In this document: in pieces, positions 33,674-44,634 of the stretch | Position numbering within the stretch: the stretch's first letter is position 1 | Layout: every line of letters starts with the position of its first letter | Source of the DNA: Entomortierella parvispora | Lineage: Eukaryota; Mortierellomycota; Mortierellomycetes; Mortierellales; Mortierellaceae | Length of the DNA stretch: 64,000 nucleotides | Reading direction: 5' to 3' | Assembly (NCBI GenBank): GCA_963573315.1 | Contig: OY752145.1 | Location: forward strand, 2,604,001 to 2,668,000 | Notes under the pieces: generated by a model | What the model was told of the DNA's origin: nothing | The model's input: only the letters and a program-made list of their open reading frames with translations | Database searches by the model: none | Translations under genes and position numbers: made by a program

Positions 33674-35657
33674 ATGTCCTTTGCGCCCTCATCCCCTCCC
33701 GCGGCTGCCACCCAGGTGCGCTCGCCCTCGACCCCCTCAACCGTGCGAGTCATGCCCACCAACGTGATGAACACTCCCTCGCAGCCTTCCGCCTCCACCA
33801 GCGGCTCCTCGGCCAATGCTACGGCTACGACCCCTGGGGGAGAGACCATTGTTGGACGGGAACGCCAAGGTTCCTTTGGAGGTTCGTCCCGAGTCAAGGC
33901 CCTCAAGCCCTTCAACACCGCCAACATCAAGATCCTCCTGCTCGAAAACGTCAACGAGACTGCCGTCTCTGCCCTCAGACAGCAGGGTTATCAGGTAACA
34001 AACTCTCCGTCCCAGCCAGTGGCGTGGGCCGGACTGTCTTATCGTGGAAATCTTCTTCCAAGAAAGCAAAGACTTTGACAGAACGGACCTGGACCTCCGT
34101 CCTTTGAGTCCCAGATCATGATGATGTGACTCACTGCCATCCGTCGTTCACCCCCCGCCTCGTTTTCTTTATTTGTTACTCATCCTGGTTCTTTCGATCG
34201 TATTGCATTAGGTTGAAACTCATGCCAAGGCGCTGGCCGAGGATGTGCTTATTGAAAAGATCAAGGATGTTCATTGCATTGGTATTCGCTCCAAGACAAA
34301 GTTGACCAAAAAGGTCTTGGATGCAGCCGAGAAGTTGGGTGTGGTCGGCTGCTTTTGTATTGGAACTAACCAGGTGGATCTCGAGGTTGCGGCCCAGAAG
34401 GGTATCGCCGTCTTCAATTCGCCCTTCTCCAACTCGAGATCGGTGGCCGAGTTGGTCCTTGCCGAGATTGTGTTGTTGTCGAGACAACTCGGAGACAGAA
34501 ACAACGAGATGCACCAGGGTATCTGGTCAAAGGTCTCGGCCAATTGCTTTGAGATCCGTGGCAAGACGCTTGGTAAGAAGACATCTCTTTTGTCGATGCT
34601 TTGTTTTTTTGTTGTTTTCTGCTTTTTGTGGATCTGTGCTCTCTTCTCCTCCGTTGTCCCTCTCTTTGTCGCATCCACAATGATATGCAATCTTGGTGTG
34701 ATCTTTTTGAGCACTCACGACGGCCAAGTGGTGGCGCTTTTTTTTCCTACTGATACGGAAGAAGAAGAGTCACAGTTGGGTCTCATTGGTCGGGCCTGGA
34801 AATGAAAACCCCAATCTTCTTTTTTTTTGAAATACACAAAAGCTTGATCTGACCCATGCCATCACCCTGGAATCATAGGAATCGTCGGATATGGACACAT
34901 TGGATCTCAGCTGTCAGTCCTTGCAGAGTCCATGGGTATGCGTGTCCTCTTCCATGACGTCGTCCCTCTCATGCCTCTAGGCACTAGCAAGCAGGTTCAC
35001 TCTTTGGACGAGCTTCTTGAGACCTCTGACTTCGTCACTCTCCATGTGCCCGAGACGGAGGATACCAAGAACATGATTGGCGAGCACGAACTCAACAAAA
35101 TGAAGCAGGGATCCTTCCTCATCAACGCCTCCCGTGGAACCGTTGTTCAGATCCCTGCTCTGGCCAAGGCCCTCAGATCAGGCCATCTTGGCGGTGCTGC
35201 CGTCGATGTCTTCCCCAAGGAGCCTGCTGCCAACGGCAAGTTCTTTGAGTCTGAGCTGATTGGATGCCCCAACACGTTATTGACTCCTCACATTGGAGGT
35301 TCGACCGAGGAAGCCCAGTCCATGATTGGTGTGGAAGTCAGTCAAGCCTTGATCAAGTTTATCAACAGCGGCACCTCAATCGGTGCTGTCAACTTCCCCG
35401 AGGTTGACCTGCGTGCTATTCGTGACGAAGAAAACTCGATCCGTCTGTGCTATACCCATATGAACGTTCCTGGAGTCTTGCTCAGGATCACCAACATTCT
35501 TGCGGATCATAACGTGGACAAGCAGTTTTCAGATTCCAAGGGCAAGATTGCTTACTTGATGGCCGATATCTCAGATGTCACCCCAGAACAGATTCAGGAC
35601 ATCTACAGACGTGTCAGCGAGACGCCCACCAACATCGTCACTCGTGTCTTGTATTAG
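33674..35657 (+). CDS. SER3: D-3-phosphoglycerate dehydrogenase
   Basis: First enzyme of the phosphorylated serine pathway: oxidises 3-phosphoglycerate with NAD+ in the cytosol. Three exons, 33674-33994, 34212-34572 and 34879-35657, total 1,461 nt and 486 aa, close to yeast Ser3/Ser33. A Ser/Pro/Thr-rich N-terminal ~65 residues precede the catalytic domain (IKILLLENVNETAV). Substrate-domain motifs include GIRSKTKLTK and CFCIGTNQVDL. The NAD-binding fold begins GIVGYGHIG at residues 228-236. INASRGTVV and LLTPHIGGSTEEAQ carry the conserved Arg and His regions. The C-terminal ACT domain (THMNVPGVLLRITNILADHN) is typical for serine feedback control. Both introns are GT-AG, and the second falls within the Gly codon before the dinucleotide motif. 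The gene is intact; SER3 and SER33 cannot be told apart here. Confidence 0.96.
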
Positions 35658-36034
35658 AAGGAACATAGAGATAAGAGAGGTGATTGTTCCAATTGTCCAA
35701 AAGAGAATAAACTGCATGTAAAGTACACGGATTCATAACCTTCGGTCTAGAAGATAGGTTCGAACTGACCCAAGTTCGTCTTCAAAATGAACTACGACTA
35801 ACTGGTTATTCCAGGACCTCTCTACTTCCTCGGCTCTTGACATTGACGTGAACCTTGGCAATGTCGCGAGACAGAGATATCTTCTAAACAATAAATAGAT
35901 ACACAGTGAGAATCAACGCCCTTTCCTAAACGTCAGACTGGCCCTATAGCCCAGTTCGACAACCTGCACATGGAGACTGGACTCGACAGGATGGATTCTG
36001 AGAGGAAGATCGGGACATAGCAATGGATTTGCCC
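35658..36034. other. 3' flank of PGDH gene
   Basis: Contains AATAAA at about 35,706, a likely polyadenylation signal. Nothing else is recognised. Confidence 0.4.
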
Positions 36035-36212
36035 GATTGAAGGTTAATAAAAGGAACCTGGAACCTTCATGGTCCATCCTGCTGGCCGTGTGCCTAAGTT
36101 AGAGTCACCATTGGTGATAGTGCGATTGAAGGTTAATAAAAGGAACCTGGAACCTTCATGGTCCATCCTGCTGGCCGTGTGCCTAAGTTAGAGTCACCAT
36201 TGGTGATAGTTG
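36035..36212. repeat. 89-bp direct tandem duplication
   Basis: Two adjacent copies starting GATTGAAGGTTAATAAAAGG at 36,035 and 36,124. They look identical by eye, so the duplication is recent. Confidence 0.95.
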
Positions 36213-37469
36213 CCCAGACAGGCAAGGACATGGAACTCAAGGTAAATGTACTGGAAGGACCCAGTGTTATTCTTAATATCTTTATGATACTGAGAACTCG
36301 AATCATCGCTGAATGATCCGCGAAGATGACAACAGGGACAACAGAGAGAAAAAGCGGAAGGACTTGGTCTTCCCAGCGGGGTCTTCCCAGCGGGGTCTTC
36401 CCAGCGGGGTATTTCAAATGGACCAAGAAAAGTCGCGTCCAGAGAGATCAGGCATCTAGATTCACACTTTGCAGGAAGACTATTGTCGTTGTGGTTGTTC
36501 GCAGAAGGTTGAGGCAAACTGGGGATCAGCATTGAGGCGCTCAGACGCTTGAAGACGCGAGATCCTTCCATCTCCTTCTTGTCCTCTTTGCCCCTGTAGG
36601 CGATATCAACCTTTACGCGAAACCTTTATGCGACTTCTGTCTTCTTCCTATATCACGCGCTCCCTCCGATCATGATGCGAAGAATTCCTTCGGCTGCAGC
36701 TGAACAACTCGACATCCAATAAACCGTAGTAGCAAATGGCCTGGCCGGCTTCGTTCTTCCCTGTCATATGGAGAACACGAGTACATCCACGCGCCGTTCT
36801 GGTTGTCGATGCACCAATTGCTCAATTGAATGTCTGCGTGCTTTCGAGATGATACAAATAGCAAACTTGAGTAGGATAGCCGAGAAATGGCCGCCTTGTC
36901 TGTGTGGGAGTCGCGAATTAAATGATTACTCCACGGCTCAAGTTCATTACATCGAGTCGCGTCGCGTCAACATCCTAAATACCTATGATACCTCGACTCC
37001 TAAAAAATCACTCGAGTCCTACCTTCTCGTCAAGACGCCAGATGCAACTTGGAACAATGTTGACTCTTTGCTACTAAACAAAAGTTTTTTCAGCTTCAAT
37101 TGCGTTGATGTGTTGATGTCTTCCTGGTTGTTGGGCGTGTTTTCCCGGCCTCAAGTGAATGTATAGATGCTCAAAAGAAAGAAGAGTCCTTTCCTCTCCT
37201 CAATGTTCTTTTTCTCGCTTTCGCGTCAACAAAGATAATTGATATCGCGTCGATCTTACCCACTTCTACGGACAATTGACCAACTGCCCCTGGTTCCTTC
37301 ACACCCGCCTGAGGTCGAGTCCCTTAGTCTCACTCTCTCTTTCCTCCCCATGATCATCGCACGCGAAAAGCCCTTCTCTTCTCTTTTTCTGGGACCCAAA
37401 AGGTCAATAGGCACGCTCTTATCTCTCTCTCTGTCTGCCTACGCAACCACGCTTTGAACAGGAGCGAAA
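36213..37469. other. Gene-poor stretch with a 14-bp triplication
   Basis: GTCTTCCCAGCGGG is repeated three times head-to-tail at 36,367-36,408. No ORF has a convincing family match; the one at 36,768 is short and compositionally odd. The stretch ends at the terminator of the minus-strand U6 gene. Confidence 0.45.
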
Positions 37470-37591
37470 AAAAAATAATTTGCCCCGAAGGGCATTCCAC
37501 TCATAGATATACGTGTCATCCTTGTGCAGGGGCCATGCTAATCTTCTCTGTATCGTTCCATTTTTAAAGTATGTAGCTCCGAAGAGACTAC
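37470..37591 (-). ncRNA. SNR6: U6 spliceosomal snRNA, copy 1
   Basis: The reverse complement reads through the U6 core: GGAACGATACAGAGAAGATT, then AGCATGGCCCCTGCACAAGG, then ATGACAC. The ACAGAGA box, which pairs with the 5' splice site, and the AGC triad, which pairs with U2, are both intact. The 5' end folds as GTAG(t)CTC-TTCG-GAG-CTAC. The 3' end carries a TGCCC-TTCG-GGGCA hairpin before a T-run that would stop RNA polymerase III. A TATATATA lies about 25 bp upstream. The transcribed part is nearly identical to the copy at 47,429. Exact 5' and 3' ends are estimates. Confidence 0.97.
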
Positions 37592-37611
37592 AAATAATAG
37601 AGATTTTTTCT

Positions 37612-37688
37612 TCTATATATACCCGTTTTCCTTGTGCATCTCAGATTTATGGTACTAGGCCGAATTTTGGTAAAATGATTTCGATCGG
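37612..37688 (-). promoter_or_regulatory. U6 promoter: TATA box plus conserved upstream block
   Basis: The TATATATA is at about 37,613-37,621. A 56-bp block at 37,633-37,688 starts CCGATCGAAATCA (minus strand) and ends TGCACA. It matches 47,331-47,386 upstream of the other U6 gene at the same length, while sequence outside it differs. It resembles in position a proximal sequence element of RNA polymerase III type 3 promoters; that role is inferred. Confidence 0.75.
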
Positions 37689-38408
37689 AGGTTCGAAAAA
37701 GAAAAGTAGTTCTACGCCGTGCAGGCCAAAAAGGAGGGACTGGTTTTTTGAGCACTTCTCTGGCAGCTGGTGTAGGACAGGCAGACGACCCAGAAACTGG
37801 AGGGGTTTGCCCCCTCCGAAGGGTGCCCCATCTCCAAATGCGTTCTCAGAATCCACACGCAAGAACCGAGGAAAACGAACCACGATGCACTTGTTCTGAA
37901 GAGTGAATGCAGACAGTGTCATGCCAGATCCAGAGCCAGTGCCCCTCGCTCAAGTGGATAGTTCAGTTCTCTTGGACGTTTTCAATCACTTGGACATTAC
38001 TTCCCTCCGCCCAAAACGCCCTACCCAAATGATGTTACTCGAGAGTATGTCCGTACCACAGGGACATTCGCCCGCTACGCTTCTAGCGCGCAAGCTGATG
38101 GATACCTATTTCGCTAACCTCTACTCATCCGTTTAGACCATTAGAAGAATGAAGGCGCCGTGGACCATGCCCCGAACGCCAAACACCTCTACTGGGGCTC
38201 ATGAAAGAAGAGGCAACAGTAACAGGATTTAGCAAGCATGGACAAAGTCCTGAGGCTTCATGCCGGGCGAAGGGCTACAGGGACCGCACGTGCAGTTTGC
38301 GTATCCCGAATCCTCGCCTGGCTATCTGATAGTCGAGGTATGTTCATTCAAATACAATTTTATTCCTTTCAGAGTCGGGCAAAGCGGTGTTGCCGTCAAC
38401 ATCAGCGC
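37689..38408. other. Intergenic, unassigned
   Basis: Two short ORFs are present: 37,921 (MPDPEPVPLAQVDSSVLLDV) and 38,260 (MPGEGLQGPHVQFAYPESSP, followed by GTATGTTC, which could be a splice donor). They may be fragments of a gene I do not recognise; support is weak. Confidence 0.3.
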
Positions 38409-40265
38409 TCAAAGCAGGAATATCAACCCAACAACTCCCATAACCAAGGACAAGGAAAGCCACGGGAAATACTTGGAAAAGAACCCCTTCTTGAACCTTG
38501 GCACAGTCTTCATGAGCTTGACACCCATCTGGAGTTTCTGTTCCGAGTATGGCGCGTATCGAACGGACATAATCTTCTCCAATGTTGGGTTCAATCCTTT
38601 GGTCATGGTTGATCGTACATGTGTGAAACAGTCGAACGAAGCTTTGCCGTGGTAAGCTCCCATGCCTGAGGGGCCAATGCCTCCGAACGGCAGCGAAGTC
38701 TCACCGACATGCATCAAAGTATCGTTGATCAACACACCGCCGGACCGGGTTTGATCCATAACCTTGTCGCAGAATTTCTTGTCTGTCGAAAAGATGTACA
38801 GGACCAGAGGATCATCCTTCGAATTGACAAACTCGATGGCGTCGTCCACATCCTTGACACGGATCATGGGCAAAAACGGCGCAAACAGCTCCTCTTCCAT
38901 CAGCTTGTCGTCTCGGTCGCAGTTGGCAATGACAGTGGGCGGGATGAACAGGTCTGTCTCGTCGCTCTTGCCCTCCAGGACTCGCGTACCGGATTTGTTG
39001 CCTTCGAGTAAGTTCGTGGCGCGGTGAAAGTGTCGGTTGTTGATCATTCTTGCATAGTCTGGCGAGGCTTGGGGATTCTCTCCGTAGAGCTCGATGAATG
39101 ACTTTTTCAATTCTTCAATAAATTTCTCTTCGACCTTCTCTGTGATCAGTACGTAATCAGGCGCAATGCACGTCTAATTGATACAGTTAGTCATTGAGAG
39201 TATGGGCCACCACAAAAGAACGGTCAGACTTGGTTGCAGGCAGAGCGTGTGGGTTTTTTTTCTTCTTTGAAAAGATTGGCCCTTTTACCTGTCCAGCGTT
39301 GAAGGCCTTTCCAAAGGCAACGCGCTTAGCCGCGATTGCCAAGTTACAGTTCTCGTCAATGATACAGGGACTCTTGCCACCCAGTTCGAGGGTCAAACTT
39401 GTCAAGTCTTTGGCGGCAGATTTCATGATGATCTTGGCCACTGCACCGTTACCGGTGTAAAAGATGTGGTTCCACTTGGACTCGAGCAGTAAGGTCGTCT
39501 CTGCGACGGCGCCGTTCACGACCATGTAGGCAGAGGTATCCAAATACTTTTCAAAGAGCTCCGTAAGGATCTTGGACGAGTGAGGAGAGAGTTCTGAAGG
39601 TTTCAAGATCGCGGTACATCCAGCAGCAATGGCACCAACCAAAGGAGCCATGCTCAGGAAGATGGGATAGTTCCAAGGCGAGATGATGAGGGTTGCACCT
39701 GTGAACGAGACCAAAAAAAAACAAGAAACGATATTCGGGATTAGCTCATTGTGACCAACGCAACATGTTTCCCCGTTCAAAATGTTGTTTTTTGTATTTT
39801 CTCACCCTTGGGTTCCTTGCGCATATGGCAAGTGGTGCCAACGCGGTTGACAAAGGATGGGGTTGTGTATTCGTCCTTTGCCCATTTGTCGAGGTGCTCC
39901 AACGAGTGGTTGATGTCTTCGAGGGTCGTGACAATCTCTCCAAGCATGAACTCGTTTCTGGGCTTACGCAGATCGTTGTACACGGCCTGGGCGAGGGCGT
40001 CTTTGTTGTCGTCCAACAGCAACCAAAGCTGCTGCAATTGGCGACGACGAAACTCGATAGGACGGGTGTGCCCGCTTTTGAAGGTTGTCTGGCACGTAGT
40101 GATGGCCTGCAATTGTTCAACGGGAAGGAGGGAAAGAGACGTGTGAAAATCTCCAGAGAGAAGCACGAATATGATAACGCACATGGGTCAGCGTCGTGTG
40201 GAGAGCAGACATACCTTTCGGATCTCGGCCTCTGTGTGGAATTCAAGGATTTGATTGACAACCAT
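38409..40265 (-). CDS. HFD1: Membrane-anchored fatty aldehyde dehydrogenase (ALDH3/Hfd1-like)
   Basis: Oxidises long-chain aldehydes, such as those from sphingoid-base breakdown, to acids with NAD(P)+. Exons on the minus strand, 40265-40215, 40106-39806, 39698-39289 and 39173-38409, total 1,527 nt and 508 aa. Catalytic Cys256 lies in FNAGQTCIAPDY, right after an intron. Glu222 is in LELGGKSPC, the NAD site has ISPWNYPIFL and FYTGNGAVAK, and the domain end reads NDTLMHVGETSLPFGGIGPS. The C-terminus is a single hydrophobic helix (WLSLSLVMGVVGLIFLL) that fits a tail anchor in ER, mitochondrial outer or lipid-droplet membranes, as in yeast Hfd1. The gene is intact with standard introns. The exact membrane is not determined by the sequence. 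Confidence 0.94.
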
Positions 40266-41993
40266 GGCGAAATGAAAAGATGAGAGATGAACAGGATGGG
40301 AATGGGTGAGAAGAAGAAAAATGTGGAAAAAGGGGGATTTTTGTCCTCTGAGCAAGCGTTTTGCTCTGTGGTCAACAAGGGGTTAACGTCTAATGGCCGT
40401 TACTACCATCCGCTTTTCTTGTTTTCCCCCGTCTCCTCTTGGCCAAAGGCCTCGTTCGCTTCGTTTTTGCTTACATGCTCCGATGCTCTCTAGTCCTAAA
40501 AGATCTTCCTTGCTGGGAAAAGAGCCAGGAAAACCTTGAAGCCGCACCGGGTCAATATCGAGGCGAGCCGAAGAAGACACGACAGGTAATCCAAATGGTC
40601 TACCATAGCGCCATCTTGACTATGGGAAAAAGACCAAGAGACCTTGAACACGCGTCAGGCTTTATCACTGGTCCGTGTCACCTCGGACACGATGAGCGGA
40701 CAAACAACGGACGCAGGCATGAATTTTTCGCCCTCGTCCACTGGACTCGCTTTTTCTCACGCAAGGCGCTGCAGCACACGACCTGGATTCCTTTCATTTC
40801 GAATATAGTCAGTCAGCTGCCAGACAGGCCACCTGTTGTCACGCAATTGATCTGGTTCAGGGTCCACGGTTTCATTCATCCTGGGGTCAGTTTTCTTCCT
40901 TCACCGGAACAATTGGCACAGGAATCAGGTAGACAACATTATTCATGCAAGTGATTTTTGGTTTTGGATTTGGGGGGTTTTATTGGTAAACTGGTTCGCT
41001 CAAAGAGCTTTTGAAAGAAACCAAGAGGAGGACATCCGAGAACGACTCCTGATGCCAAGGCGGGAAAAAAAACCTCCAAAGAGGAGCGAACCACTCAGGG
41101 GGAGAGAAACCAAACACTTTGGCCGACTCAATTGCTTCCTAGGACTCGTCGAGGACCGCGCTTGAAGCTGCTAACGTTTACTTGGAGCGAGCTCTCATTT
41201 TTCTTCTTTTGCGCTTAAGGCGACGAACGCGCTTCTTCTTCCACTTATCTCTCATCTATTCGATTGAAGATTAACAACATATACGTTTGTTAGAGAATAG
41301 AGTCGTAGAGGCAAGGGTATATTAGGTGAGTGGGGTGGTGACGACGATGAGATTGATGGTGACGGTGATGGTGACAGTCGAAGGGAAACGAGGAGTAGTT
41401 GCAGGTGTCAGGACAGAGACCATCCCATCAGCAAAAGCCAAACAGCAAACAGAAGGGAGAGAAGAAAAAAAAAGGTCGAGAGCTTTTCTTTTTCACTTTT
41501 CTGTTGTTGTTATCAACTGCCTCTTGAATCATCCTGTCCTTCCGCCAGCAGACAGAGAGTCCGTTGTCCTGAGCAGATGGTCCATGAATGACTGCTGAGA
41601 TAGATAGATGGATGGATGGATGGATTGCACAGCCGAGATAGATTCGAGGATGGATGGATGTCCGTGAAGTTCGGATAGAGGGGTACCTTGAATTGACTTT
41701 GGAAAGGAGAAGGAACAAATCATCTGACCGGCACCTTCTCCTTTTATAGGTCACGGGACGATTTCGAGACTGTTCTTTGGTGGCTTGGCTCTGCTTTCAT
41801 GCCGTGCCTTTGGGCACCGCCCTTTGTGGATTGGGCGGAATATGAAGGTCAAGGTGATCTCCTCTCATCACTCCTTTTTTTCCACTCGCACATCTCTCCC
41901 TCTCCCATTCCCATCCCCATCCTTCCCTGCTCACAGCGCCACCCCGGCCACAACCTCCCAGTACTGCTTCATCCTACCGTATAGCTTTCAAAA
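40266..41993. other. Gene-poor region between ALDH and SERF genes
   Basis: Contains a GATGGATGGATGG microsatellite at about 41,607-41,625 and pyrimidine-rich DNA (41,870-41,990) leading into the SERF-like start. The longest plus ORF (40,439-40,954) has no recognisable domain and overlaps the likely ALDH promoter; I do not call it. Confidence 0.4.
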
Positions 41994-42583
41994 ATGACTC
42001 GTATGTACCAACCCTCCCCAAACCCACACCGCCAACCTTCCTTGCAAACTCCCTCTTCATACGACAATAACAGGCGACCATATGGAGCTGTGTGATAGTT
42101 CCTGCTGCGGATGCTCACCACACCAACCCGCTGACGTTCTTTTCTGTTCTCTATTCAAAAATGCCTCGTCTCGTCCTTGTTGAACCTCTTTTTTCTCGGG
42201 ATCGAAATAAATACCTCAGGTGGCAACCAGCGCGACATGGACCGTGCCAAGGCACAGAAGAAGCTCGCGCAGCAAAACAAGGGCGAGAAGACGGATGGTG
42301 TCTCTCACAACAAGCGTGCTGAAAAGTAAGCAATACCGTCCCTTCAAGATCGCAACTGGCCCTTGTTCTTGTGGAGTGGAAAAAGAAAAAGAAAAAAAAG
42401 AAAAAAAAAGAGGGTTTTGCTGTTGGACACTAGCCCTCTTTTGGACCATTGGCGTGGTGCTGATCGGCAATTATTTTCTTTTTTTGTCCGGATAGTGACG
42501 CTGAGATCATGCGCGCCAAGCAGGCTGCCAAGGAGGCTGCCAAAGCCGCTGGCGCTACCTCCGCCCCGCCTCCAAAAAAATAG
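41994..42583 (+). CDS. SERF/4F5-family small basic protein
   Basis: Three exons, 41994-42000, 42220-42325 and 42496-42583, give 66 aa. The first coding exon is only 7 nt (ATGACTC); the Arg codon is completed across the intron. The product begins MTRGNQRDMDRAKAQKKLAQ, the signature of the SERF (small EDRK-rich factor) / 4F5 family, and ends in an Ala/Lys helix and PPPKK. Family members are small, charged, largely disordered proteins. In animals SERF modifies protein aggregation; the role in fungi is not settled. All three junctions are GT-AG and the frame closes exactly. An alternative ATG in intron 1 (42,161) is not used in this model. Confidence 0.9.
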
Positions 42584-42798
42584 CCGCCTGTGTTTCTTTT
42601 CGCTCAACACGCCCTACAGAGCCTTTCATTTTCGGTCCTTTTCTCTCGTTCGCTGGCTGTCTATTTTGTATTTGTACTTTTCTAGACACCGGAATAAATC
42701 CCATCTTTGAAACCCTACTAACAGTGTTCTTGGCCAATTCTCTTTGTGAGTGGTGAGTGTTTATTGCTAGGGCGTGGATATGACGAGGATACTGTGCC

Positions 42799-43973
42799 TT
42801 ACAACTCCTTCAACAGGTTTTCAGCCAAGGAGACTGAGAGGCCAGTGTTGTTGGGCTATTTCGAAAAATGAAGAACGGTTGCCAATGACAAATGGTTATT
42901 GATCAGTGATCAGGGATCTTGGGTGCAGAATTATACATCAAGCCTCATCGTCCGAGTTTGAAAGATGTTGCTTACCTCGACAAAGGCCTTGGTGATCTTG
43001 CCGTTCTTCAGTAGGATGTACGAAAAAAATGAAAACAGGGTTAGCTTTTACCACCGCCTTGCAGTTTCCTCGTTGAATGAGGCCAATTGAGCCAGAAACA
43101 TACCTCCAAGACCAAAGCAAAGCGCTTGGAGCGGATTCCGCCAAGGGCAGCTACAAGAAGCAATTGAGGAAAAAAATAAATATGAACGTGTACAGCGATT
43201 AGTTCAGGAGGTATTCTGCTATCCTATATGCTCCGTAGCAAAAGGGTTTCGTACCAGAGGCATCAAAGTCGAGACCGAGTTCCTTGACAAAAGTGCCCTG
43301 GGGATCGGCCAACATGGTGATCTTGTCGCCGACCTTAAGATCCTTGCCCCAGGCATCCATGACGAACGCGTCGTTAACAGATACGCATCCAATCTTCTCT
43401 ACGCCCTTTCCTTTGAGCTCCTCAAAGTGCTTGAGGTAACCGGGGACGTGACTCTAGGTTGGAGAAGAGATCAAAAAGAAAGAAAAAAATAATAATAAAA
43501 ATTATTGGTAAAGGAGTTCTCTTCCGGACGGTCATCCTGCTTGTTCCCATACCTTTGAGCATCCTAGAATCCCACACAATGATCAAGGAGAGGAAGGCAA
43601 GTGTTAGGACGCGCTTCATTTCTGTGTACCATAGTGTCGATCACTCGTTCAGATATGCTCATTTCCAAAATAAAGTATTACCAGGGGTGAAGGCGCCAGG
43701 AACGCCAATGAGGACAGCCTTCTTGGCGGATCCAAAGAACTCTGCAGGGTTGACGGTGTCAGCAGGACTGGCGCGGTGGAGGACCGCAGTCGAGTTGAAG
43801 GACTTGGAGACCAAGGACTGGGACTAATATTCGTAAGGGAGCGTTTTTGTTGGGTCGTGATTTAGTATCGACTGTGGTGGGACGAGGAGTAGCTTTCATA
43901 TATGTAGACAACGTGGTATAACGAGAGAGGAGGATATTTCACGTACAAACAAGACACGAGTGGCTCTGATCAT
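42799..43973 (-). CDS. PRX5: Peroxiredoxin, PRX5/AHP1 type, mitochondrial-like
   Basis: Reduces peroxides through a peroxidatic cysteine. Seven exons on the minus strand, 43973-43947, 43823-43682, 43563-43553, 43453-43255, 43150-43104, 43005-42976 and 42855-42799, total 513 nt and 170 aa. The N-terminus MIRATRVLFSQSLVSKSF is basic, Ser-rich and free of acids, fitting a mitochondrial presequence. The active site GAFTPGCSKSHVPGY places the peroxidatic Cys at residue 58. The family motifs CVSVNDAFVMDAWGKD and MLADPQGTFVKELGL follow, and the protein ends VSLAENLLKEL. Remarkably, the codons for Gly-Cys-Ser-Lys come from an 11-nt exon bounded by TCTAG and GTATGG. Seven exons for 170 aa is intron-dense, but all phases agree. 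Confidence 0.94.
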
Positions 43974-44634
43974 GATGGAGAGAAGGGAGAAGGGATTGAG
44001 GAATGGTAAGAATGAAGGGCGGATGTGGATGGGGGAAGGTTCGAATGTTCTCGCGCGAGGAACGTGGGACTTTTGATCTGGGAAGAGACCCTTAACTGAT
44101 CGGAGAAGAGACTAAAGTGAACCCTGAGGAGAGAGGAGAGGAGGGGCTGGCAGGGCTGCTGGTGGATTTGCAGATCGATCTGGCGGCTCTCTCGTAGGGA
44201 TGGATCCATGGGGTCTGTTCTGTCTGTGTCTGGCCTGGTTGCTGCCATGGGACAGTCAATCGTGGAGGGAGCGTGAGCCAGCTGCAGGGTCAACAAGAGG
44301 TGTCCCCCTGTTGGCTGCAGAGGGAAAGAAGGAAGGGTTCCTCCATCCCCCCACTGCGCTGGCCTCGTTTTTTTTCCTACATTTTTTTTTCAGTCTCCTC
44401 TCCTCGTTCCGTCCGTTCGTTCTCTCCCTCTCTCTCCCCTCCTGCTCATTATTGTCTTCTCTCCACACTCCATCTGTCATCTTCCATCTTGTCCATCCAT
44501 CCCTCAGAACTGCCGCTTGCAGCCCCCACACCTGCAGTCCACAACCACTCCCCTTCGCCTCCCCCCACGCCACACTGTCCTGATCTCCCTAATCCTGCGC
44601 TCCTTCCCCCGACAAGACGGGATAGAAGATTGAA
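43974..44634. other. Divergent promoter region
   Basis: Separates the peroxiredoxin gene (left) from the transporter gene (right), which are transcribed apart. 44,340-44,620 is strongly CT-rich, as expected for the transporter leader. No gene is called. Confidence 0.45.

Noticed and set aside
40439-40954. 171-codon ORF between the ALDH and SERF genes
   Set aside because: No recognisable domain, position within the probable ALDH promoter, and composition unlike the real genes nearby.
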